Assembly (NCBI RefSeq): GCF_049673005.1
Contig: NZ_JBATXB010000131.1
Span: 1-7,106, forward strand
DNA from: Carnobacterium_A sp049673005
GTDB lineage: Bacteria > Bacillota > Bacilli > Lactobacillales > Carnobacteriaceae
Direction: 5' to 3'
DNA: 7,106 nucleotides
Shown: one piece after another, positions 1 through 4,312 of the stretch
How positions within the stretch are numbered: the first letter of the stretch is position 1
Layout: each line of letters opens with the position of its first letter
Notes under the pieces: model-generated
The model's input: the letters and a program-made list of their open reading frames with translations, nothing else
Told to the model about the DNA's origin: nothing
The model's database searches: none
Program-made: the position numbers and the translations under genes

Positions 1-210
1 AATTTTGCTAAAGGTACAATTGGCGTATGTGAAGCTATTGCAAACCTAACAGACGCTACAACTATTATCGGTGGTGGAGATTCAGCAGCAGCAGCTATGG
101 ATTTAGGTTTCGCTGATCAATTCACTCATATTTCTACTGGTGGAGGAGCTTCTCTAGAGTATTTAGAAGGCAAAGAATTACCAGGAGTAGCATCAATTTC
201 TGACAAATAA
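1..210 (+). CDS. pgk: Phosphoglycerate kinase, C-terminal fragment (5' end outside window)
   Basis: This is the last 69 codons plus TAA of phosphoglycerate kinase, the cytoplasmic glycolytic enzyme that transfers phosphate from 1,3-bisphosphoglycerate to ADP, giving ATP and 3-phosphoglycerate. The frame is open from base 1, so the gene starts upstream; family members are usually about 395 residues. Fragment residues 24-31 read GGGDSAAA, the nucleotide-binding glycine-rich motif of the C-terminal domain. Residues 43-58 run from HISTGGGAS to YLEGK, the conserved C-terminal signature, followed by LPG. The start of the fragment (FAKGT) also matches the family. A 36-base spacer without any terminator-like hairpin leads to tpiA, so co-transcription is likely. 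The fragment shows no damage; it is cut only by the window edge. Confidence 0.96.
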   Translation, partial: NFAKGTIGVCEAIANLTDATTIIGGGDSAAAAMDLGFADQFTHISTGGGASLEYLEGKELPGVASISDK

Positions 211-246
211 GATAAACTTTAGGTAAATGAAAGGAAGTTATTTTCT

Positions 247-1002
247 ATGCGTAAACCAATTATTGCAGGTAACTGGAAATTAAATAAAACAGCTTCAGAA
301 GCAGTAGCTTTTGTTGAAGCCGTTAAGTCAAACATTCCTTCAGCAGAAAAAGTTGACTCTGTTATCGGAGCACCAACTTTATTCTTACATGAATTAGTAA
401 AGGCTGCTAAAGGTACAGAATTAAAAATTTCAGCTCAAAATGCTTACTTTGAAAATTCGGGTGCATTTACTGGAGAAACTAGTCCAGCAGCATTGAATGA
501 TATCGGAGTAGACTACGTTATTATTGGACACTCAGAACGTCGTGAGTATTTCCATGAAACAGATGAAGACATTAACAAGAAAGCTCATGCTATTTTTAAT
601 AATGGTATGACTCCAATTATTTGTTGTGGCGAAACGTTAGAACAACGTGAAGCTGGGCAAACAAATGAATGGGTAAGCGGACAAATTAAAGCAGCGATTG
701 CTGGTTTAACTGAAGAGCAAGTTGCTAAATCTGTTCTCGCTTATGAACCAATTTGGGCAATTGGAACGGGTAAATCATCTACATCTAAAGATGCAAATGA
801 TACGTGTTCTGTTGTTCGCGAAACAATTGCTAAAGAAGTTTCTAAAGAAGCTGCTGAAGCTGTACGTATTCAATACGGTGGCAGTGTAAAACCTGAAAAC
901 ATCGCTGAATATATGGCTCAATCAGATATTGATGGCGCATTAGTCGGTGGAGCAAGTCTAGAACCAGAATCTTTCTTAGCATTATTGGGGGCAATTAAAT
1001 AA
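247..1002 (+). CDS. tpiA: Triosephosphate isomerase
   Basis: This gene encodes a complete 251-residue triosephosphate isomerase, the normal family length. The enzyme is a cytoplasmic TIM barrel, usually a dimer, that interconverts dihydroxyacetone phosphate and glyceraldehyde 3-phosphate. All active-site landmarks are present: AGNWKLN at residues 7-13 with substrate-binding Asn9 and Lys11, electrophile His95 in IIGHSERRE, catalytic base Glu167 in YEPIWAIGTGK (which runs into mobile loop 6), YGGSVKP at 210-216, and the phosphate-binding GGAS at 234-237. Conserved Cys126 lies in the ICCGET stretch. The ATG at 247 is preceded by AAGGAAG at 231-237, nine bases upstream, which fixes the start. The gene follows pgk by 36 bases, and its TAA shares its last A with the gpmI ATG. 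Codon choice is strongly biased, as expected for a highly expressed glycolytic gene. Confidence 0.98.
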   Translation: MRKPIIAGNWKLNKTASEAVAFVEAVKSNIPSAEKVDSVIGAPTLFLHELVKAAKGTELKISAQNAYFENSGAFTGETSPAALNDIGVDYVIIGHSERREYFHETDEDINKKAHAIFNNGMTPIICCGETLEQREAGQTNEWVSGQIKAAIAGLTEEQVAKSVLAYEPIWAIGTGKSSTSKDANDTCSVVRETIAKEVSKEAAEAVRIQYGGSVKPENIAEYMAQSDIDGALVGGASLEPESFLALLGAIK

Positions 1003-2534
1003 TGAAAAAATCACCAGTAGCCATCATTATTCTTGATGGATTTGGATGGCGTAACGAAGTCATGGGTAATGCAGTAGCACAAGCTAAAAAGCCTAATTTT
1101 GATCGCTACATGGACACTTATCCTCACAGTCAATTAAAAGCTTCTGGTTTAGACGTTGGTCTTCCAGCAGGCCAAATGGGGAATTCCGAAGTTGGACATA
1201 CCAATATTGGTGCTGGACGCATTGTTTATCAAAGTTTGACTCGTATCGATAAAGCGATTGAAGACGGTGAATTCCAAGTAAATCCAGTTTTAAGTGGAGC
1301 AATGAATCATACGATTGAAAATCAATCAGATTTACATTTATTTGGACTATTATCTGACGGTGGTGTGCATAGTCACATTAATCATTTAATTTCTTTAATT
1401 AAAACTGCAAAAGAAAAAGGAGTACGCAACATTTATGTTCATGCTTTTCTTGATGGACGCGATGTAGCGCCTAACTCAGGAATTGGTTATGTTGAGCAAT
1501 TAGAAAAAGCGATACATGAAATTGGTGCAGGTGAAATCGCAACAGTTTCTGGACGTTTTTATGCAATGGATAGAGATAAACGTTGGGAACGCGTCGAAAA
1601 AGCTTATAATGCTATTGCTCATGGAGAAGGCGTTAAAGCAAACAGTGCGATGGAAGCCGTTCAAGCAAGTTATGCATCAGAAAAATTTGATGAGTTTGTC
1701 CTTCCAACGGTTATTGAAAAAGAGGGTAAACCTGTAGCTACTGTAAAAAGTAATGACGCTATTATCTTTTTCAACTTCCGACCAGACCGCGCGATTCAAT
1801 TATCTAATGCGTTCACAGATGATGAGTGGGAACACTTTGATCGTGGCGTAAGAGCTCAAAATGTTAAATTTGTTACAATGACTTTATACAACCCAAGCAT
1901 CAAAGCTGAAGTTGCTTTTGCACCAATTCCAATGACCAACGTAATCGGAGAAGTCCTTTCTAACAAAGGATTGAAGCAATTGCGTATTGCGGAAACAGAA
2001 AAATACCCACATGTTACATTCTTTATGAATGGTGGACGTAACGAAGAGTTTCCAGGAGAGAATCGTATTTTAATTCCTTCACCTAAAGTAGAAACCTATG
2101 ATTTAAAACCTGAAATGAGTGCTTACGAAGTAACAGATGCATTAGTGGCTGATATTGAAGCAGATAAATCTGATGCGATTATCTTGAACTTTGCTAATCC
2201 AGATATGGTTGGTCATTCAGGTATGTTAGAACCAACAATCAAGGCTATCGAAGCGGTGGATGAAAACTTAGGACGTGTTGTTGATGCAATTGTTGCTAAA
2301 GGCGGCTATGCTATTATATTTGCTGACCACGGTAACGCAGATACAATGCTTACTCCAGAAGGAAATCCACACACTGCTCACACAACTGTACCTGTACCTG
2401 TAATTGTAACCAAAAAAGGTGTTACATTACGTCAGGACGGACGTTTAGCAGACATAGCTCCAACAATGCTAGATCTTTTAAACATTGAAAAACCAAAAGA
2501 AATGACTGGTGAAAGTTTAATAATTAAACCATAA
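1002..2534 (+). CDS. gpmI: 2,3-bisphosphoglycerate-independent phosphoglycerate mutase
   Basis: This 510-residue protein converts 3-phosphoglycerate to 2-phosphoglycerate without a bisphosphoglycerate cofactor, using two Mn2+ ions and a phosphoserine intermediate. It belongs to the alkaline phosphatase superfamily and has the usual family length. Visible residues match the Geobacillus enzyme closely: Asp12 in LDGFGW, nucleophile Ser62 in GQMGNSEVGHTN, His123 in GVHSH, Arg153/Asp154 in DGRD, Arg185 and Arg191 around SGRFYAMDRD, Arg260/Arg263 in NFRPDRA, and Lys334. The second metal site also matches, with Asp401/His405 in NPDMVGHSG, Asp442/His443 in ADHGNAD, and His460 near HTAHTTVP. The ATG overlaps the tpiA stop (TAATG). 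A GGGGG run at 987-991 inside tpiA is a plausible ribosome site ten bases upstream, so translational coupling is likely. The gene uses a few ATA codons, which I did not see in eno, hinting at slightly lower expression. Confidence 0.98.
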   Translation: MKKSPVAIIILDGFGWRNEVMGNAVAQAKKPNFDRYMDTYPHSQLKASGLDVGLPAGQMGNSEVGHTNIGAGRIVYQSLTRIDKAIEDGEFQVNPVLSGAMNHTIENQSDLHLFGLLSDGGVHSHINHLISLIKTAKEKGVRNIYVHAFLDGRDVAPNSGIGYVEQLEKAIHEIGAGEIATVSGRFYAMDRDKRWERVEKAYNAIAHGEGVKANSAMEAVQASYASEKFDEFVLPTVIEKEGKPVATVKSNDAIIFFNFRPDRAIQLSNAFTDDEWEHFDRGVRAQNVKFVTMTLYNPSIKAEVAFAPIPMTNVIGEVLSNKGLKQLRIAETEKYPHVTFFMNGGRNEEFPGENRILIPSPKVETYDLKPEMSAYEVTDALVADIEADKSDAIILNFANPDMVGHSGMLEPTIKAIEAVDENLGRVVDAIVAKGGYAIIFADHGNADTMLTPEGNPHTAHTTVPVPVIVTKKGVTLRQDGRLADIAPTMLDLLNIEKPKEMTGESLIIKP

Positions 2535-2594
2535 TTTCAAGCTTTTGGTGCAATGGAATAAGTTAAAGAAATCTATTTAGCTATAAAACTATTG

Positions 2595-2606
2595 ACTTGC
2601 GCAAGT
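2595..2606. promoter_or_regulatory. Perfect 12-base palindrome touching the eno -35 box (candidate operator)
   Basis: ACTTGCGCAAGT is its own reverse complement. Its last base is the first base of the predicted eno -35 hexamer. It is also framed by a direct repeat of TTGACT (2592-2597 and 2606-2611). Position and symmetry fit a dimeric regulator site, but it does not match the CcpA cre consensus or the CggR direct-repeat operator. The binding protein is unknown, and chance remains possible. Confidence 0.4.
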
Positions 2607-2633
2607 TGACTGAAAAATGATTTACGGTAGAAT
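2606..2633 (+). promoter_or_regulatory. Predicted sigma-A promoter of eno
   Basis: The -35 hexamer TTGACT (2606-2611) and the -10 hexamer TAGAAT (2628-2633) are separated by 16 bases, and each differs from the vegetative consensus at one position. Transcription would start near 2640, giving an eno leader of about 190 bases. A second TTGACT at 2592 and a TATACT at 2635 have no suitably spaced partners. No terminator is visible between gpmI and this site, so the promoter probably adds to read-through from upstream. Promoter use is inferred from sequence only. Confidence 0.7.
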
Positions 2634-2646
2634 TTATACTATTAAA

Positions 2647-2675
2647 GTTAGCATGAGTCTGCAGCTCATTCTAAC
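2647..2675 (+). promoter_or_regulatory. Hairpin near the 5' end of the eno leader RNA
   Basis: Bases 2647-2657 (GTTAGCATGAG) pair with 2665-2675 (CTCATTCTAAC) over 11 positions with a single C-T mismatch and a seven-base loop that includes CTGCAG. Outer arms TATACT (2635-2640) and AGTATA (2682-2687) could pair as DNA, but the first arm lies mostly upstream of the predicted transcript start. No T-run follows, so this is not a terminator. A hairpin so close to the 5' end could protect the mRNA from decay or bind a protein; neither role is shown by the sequence. Confidence 0.55.
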
Positions 2676-2829
2676 GAATACAGTATAAAGTTAAATCAGG
2701 AAAATTTATAAATAAATAGACGGAAATTAATGGAAAAACATTGCATCTTAAGTAAAAATTAACTAGAATGAAGCCATGGGCAAGATGTCCTAGGTAAAAA
2801 ATATTGAAACTCAAAGGAGAGTAATATAA

Positions 2830-4125
2830 ATGCCATTTATTACAGATATTTTAGCTCGCGAAGTACTAGACTCACGAGGAAACCCAACAATCGAAGTAGA
2901 AGTTTACACAGAAAGCGGAGCATTTGGCCGTGGAATGGTTCCTTCAGGCGCATCAACTGGTGAGCATGAAGCAATCGAATTACGTGACGGAGACAAAGAT
3001 CGTTACCTTGGAAAAGGAGTTACTAAAGCTGTTGATAATGTAAACAAAATTATCTCAGAAGCTATCTTAGGATTTGACGTACGCGATCAAATGGCAATCG
3101 ATAAAATGATGATTGACTTAGATGGAACACCAAACAAAGAAAAATTAGGAGCAAATGCCATTTTAGGTGTTTCTATTGCTGTTGCACGTGCAGCTGCTGA
3201 TTTCTTAGATCTTCCTTTATACCAATATTTAGGTGGATTTAATGCTAAAACTTTACCAACTCCAATGATGAACATCATTAATGGTGGATCACATGCTGAC
3301 AATAGTATTGATTTCCAAGAGTTCATGATTATGCCTGTTGGAGCTCCAACTTTCAAAGAAGCTTTACGTATGGGAGCAGAAATTTTCCATGCATTAGCAG
3401 GTATCTTGAAAGCTAAAGGCTTAGCAACTTCTGTTGGTGACGAAGGTGGATTCGCTCCTAACCTTGGATCAAACGAAGAAGGATTTGAAGTTATTATCGA
3501 AGCAATCAAAAAAGCTGGCTACAAACCTGGTGAAGATGTTCTTCTTGCTATGGATGCTGCTTCTTCTGAATTCTACAACAAAGAAAAAGGTGTTTATGAC
3601 TTAGCTGATTCTGGCGAAGGTGAAAAAACAGCTGATGAAATGATTAAAATCTATGAAGACTTAGTTGCTAAATACCCAATCGTGTCTATTGAAGATGCTT
3701 TAGACGAAAATGACTGGGAAGGTACTAAGAAATTAACGGATGCTTTAGGCGACAAAGTTCAAATCGTTGGTGACGACTTATTTGTTACAAACACTGAAAA
3801 ATTAGCTAAAGCAATTGATATGGGAGTTGCAAACTCAATCCTTATCAAAGTTAACCAAATTGGTACATTAACTGAAACTTTTGATGCTATCGAAATGGCT
3901 AAAAAAGCTGGCTATACTGCTGTTGTTTCTCACCGTTCTGGTGAAACAGAAGATGCAACAATTGCTGATATCGCTGTTGCAACAAATGCTGGTCAAATTA
4001 AAACAGGATCACTTTCACGTACAGACCGTATTGCTAAATACAACCAATTGTTACGTATTGAAGATCAATTAGGCGACTTAGCTGTTTATGGTGGAGCAAA
4101 AGCTTTCTATAACTTAAAAAAATAA
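2830..4125 (+). CDS. eno: Enolase (phosphopyruvate hydratase)
   Basis: This complete 431-residue enolase dehydrates 2-phosphoglycerate to phosphoenolpyruvate in the cytoplasm using Mg2+. The N-terminal domain opens with a conserved segment ending REVLDSRGNPT (residues 10-20). The mobile loop SGASTGEHEA (39-48) contains metal-binding Ser41, and His155 lies in GGSHADN. In the barrel domain the key residues are Glu205 in GDEGGFAP, metal ligands Asp242 (MDAASSEFY), Glu288 (SIEDALDENDW) and Asp315 (VGDDLFVTN), catalytic base Lys340 in the signature ILIKVNQIGTLTET (337-350), SHRSGETED at 367-375, and Lys391. The start is fixed by AAAGGAGAG eight bases upstream and by the family N-terminus. Codon use is extremely biased, and I saw no ATA codons, which fits very high expression. 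Its product feeds both pyruvate kinase and PTS sugar uptake. An intrinsic terminator follows 61 bases after the stop. Confidence 0.99.
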   Translation: MPFITDILAREVLDSRGNPTIEVEVYTESGAFGRGMVPSGASTGEHEAIELRDGDKDRYLGKGVTKAVDNVNKIISEAILGFDVRDQMAIDKMMIDLDGTPNKEKLGANAILGVSIAVARAAADFLDLPLYQYLGGFNAKTLPTPMMNIINGGSHADNSIDFQEFMIMPVGAPTFKEALRMGAEIFHALAGILKAKGLATSVGDEGGFAPNLGSNEEGFEVIIEAIKKAGYKPGEDVLLAMDAASSEFYNKEKGVYDLADSGEGEKTADEMIKIYEDLVAKYPIVSIEDALDENDWEGTKKLTDALGDKVQIVGDDLFVTNTEKLAKAIDMGVANSILIKVNQIGTLTETFDAIEMAKKAGYTAVVSHRSGETEDATIADIAVATNAGQIKTGSLSRTDRIAKYNQLLRIEDQLGDLAVYGGAKAFYNLKK

Positions 4126-4141
4126 TTAAATTGGATCATTT

Positions 4142-4166
4142 TGTAAGTTAACCCATTTAACTTACA
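4142..4166 (+). other. Perfect 10-bp hairpin after eno, without T-tract
   Basis: TGTAAGTTAA (4142-4151) is exactly complementary to TTAACTTACA (4157-4166) around the loop CCCAT. It begins 16 bases after the eno stop codon. The stem is AT-rich, and ACTTG follows rather than a run of T, so it is not a standard terminator on either strand. It may act as a 3' end stabiliser for eno mRNA, or be a protein site; the sequence alone does not decide. Confidence 0.5.
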
Positions 4167-4186
4167 CTTGAAACAAAAATAGTTTG

Positions 4187-4232
4187 AAAACCTTTGTTGG
4201 TCGGACCCATTCCGAACAACAAAGGTTTTTTT
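4187..4232 (+). terminator. Intrinsic terminator of the glycolytic cluster
   Basis: The arms AAAACCTTTGTTG (4187-4199) and CAACAAAGGTTTT (4217-4229) pair perfectly over 13 bp. After one G-A mismatch the stem continues with TCGGA/TCCGA around the loop CCCAT. The 3' arm runs into seven T residues (4226-4232). This is a strong Rho-independent terminator that ends eno transcription and insulates the regulator gene downstream. Read from the other strand it offers only four T residues. Confidence 0.95.
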
Positions 4233-4262
4233 AGCGATACACTATCAAAATAGTGTATCGCT
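4233..4262. promoter_or_regulatory. Perfect 13-bp inverted repeat over the regulator's -35 region (candidate operator)
   Basis: AGCGATACACTAT (4233-4245) and ATAGTGTATCGCT (4250-4262) are exact reverse complements around the spacer CAAA. The repeat starts at the base after the terminator T-run. Its right arm covers the place where the -35 hexamer of the next promoter must lie. It is followed by TTTC, which is too short a T-run for termination. The placement suggests a repressor or autoregulatory site, but the binding protein is not identifiable from the motif. A structural role as a second hairpin behind the terminator is the alternative. Confidence 0.6.
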
Positions 4263-4280
4263 TTCAAAATGTGGTATACT
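4251..4280 (+). promoter_or_regulatory. Predicted extended -10 promoter of the LevR-type gene
   Basis: TATACT (4275-4280) is preceded directly by TGG (4272-4274), forming an extended -10 element. No good -35 hexamer is present; the closest fit, TAGTGT at 4251-4256, has an 18-base spacer and lies within the inverted repeat. Transcription would start near 4287, about 26 bases before the ATG. The architecture is sigma-A-like. I see no -24/-12 sigma-54 element, so the regulator does not appear to drive its own gene through sigma-54. Confidence 0.65.
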
Positions 4281-4299
4281 CATATTGATAATAGAAAAA

Positions 4300-4305
4300 A
4301 GGCGG
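4300..4305 (+). promoter_or_regulatory. Ribosome binding site fixing the regulator start
   Basis: AGGCGG, one base from AGGAGG, lies seven bases before the ATG at 4313. Together with the in-frame TAA at 4289-4291 it leaves this ATG as the only sensible start, and the N-terminus it gives aligns with the winged-helix start of the family. Confidence 0.8.
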
Positions 4306-4312
4306 GAAACGG

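Larger units (their letters stand above)
2535..2829 (+). other. gpmI-eno intergenic region (295 bases)
   Basis: This gap carries the eno promoter, the palindrome and the leader hairpin listed separately. A weaker imperfect hairpin lies at 2774-2794: CC/GG, two mismatches, then GGGC with GTCC around the loop AAGAT. Two tiny ATG frames, at 2730-2762 and 2768-2797, have weak or no ribosome sites and are not called as genes. No terminator follows gpmI. The eno ribosome site AAAGGAGAG (2813-2821) lies eight bases before its ATG and is not enclosed by any strong hairpin that I can see. Confidence 0.6.

Noticed and set aside
1093..1302. 69-codon open frame on the - strand inside gpmI
   Set aside because: It is antisense to conserved gpmI sequence that includes the Ser62 motif. 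It has no recognisable motif and is best read as a shadow frame.
1516..1737. 73-codon + strand frame inside gpmI
   Set aside because: It is an out-of-frame reading of conserved gpmI sequence, with low-complexity composition and no family resemblance.
2778..2790. Resemblance of GGGCAAGATGTCC to a CggR operator half (CGGGAC, six bases, TGTC)
   Set aside because: The spacing is too short, the first motif is incomplete, and no second repeat follows, so a CggR site is not supported.
3087..3509. 140-codon open frame on the - strand inside eno
   Set aside because: It lies wholly opposite eno, whose residues and motifs are intact. The frame follows from eno's biased codons, and the translation resembles no family I know.
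3881..4072. 63-codon + strand frame inside eno
   Set aside because: It is an out-of-frame shadow of the conserved enolase C-terminus, rich in leucine and lysine through codon bias.
4233..4265. Second intrinsic terminator at the 13-bp inverted repeat
   Set aside because: Only three T residues follow the stem on the + strand, and the - strand side is followed by A residues. The repeat also overlaps the promoter region of the next gene.
4126..4312. Sigma-54 (-24/-12) promoter for the regulator gene
   Set aside because: No TGGCAC-N5-TTGC-like element is present, whereas an extended sigma-A -10 element is clear.
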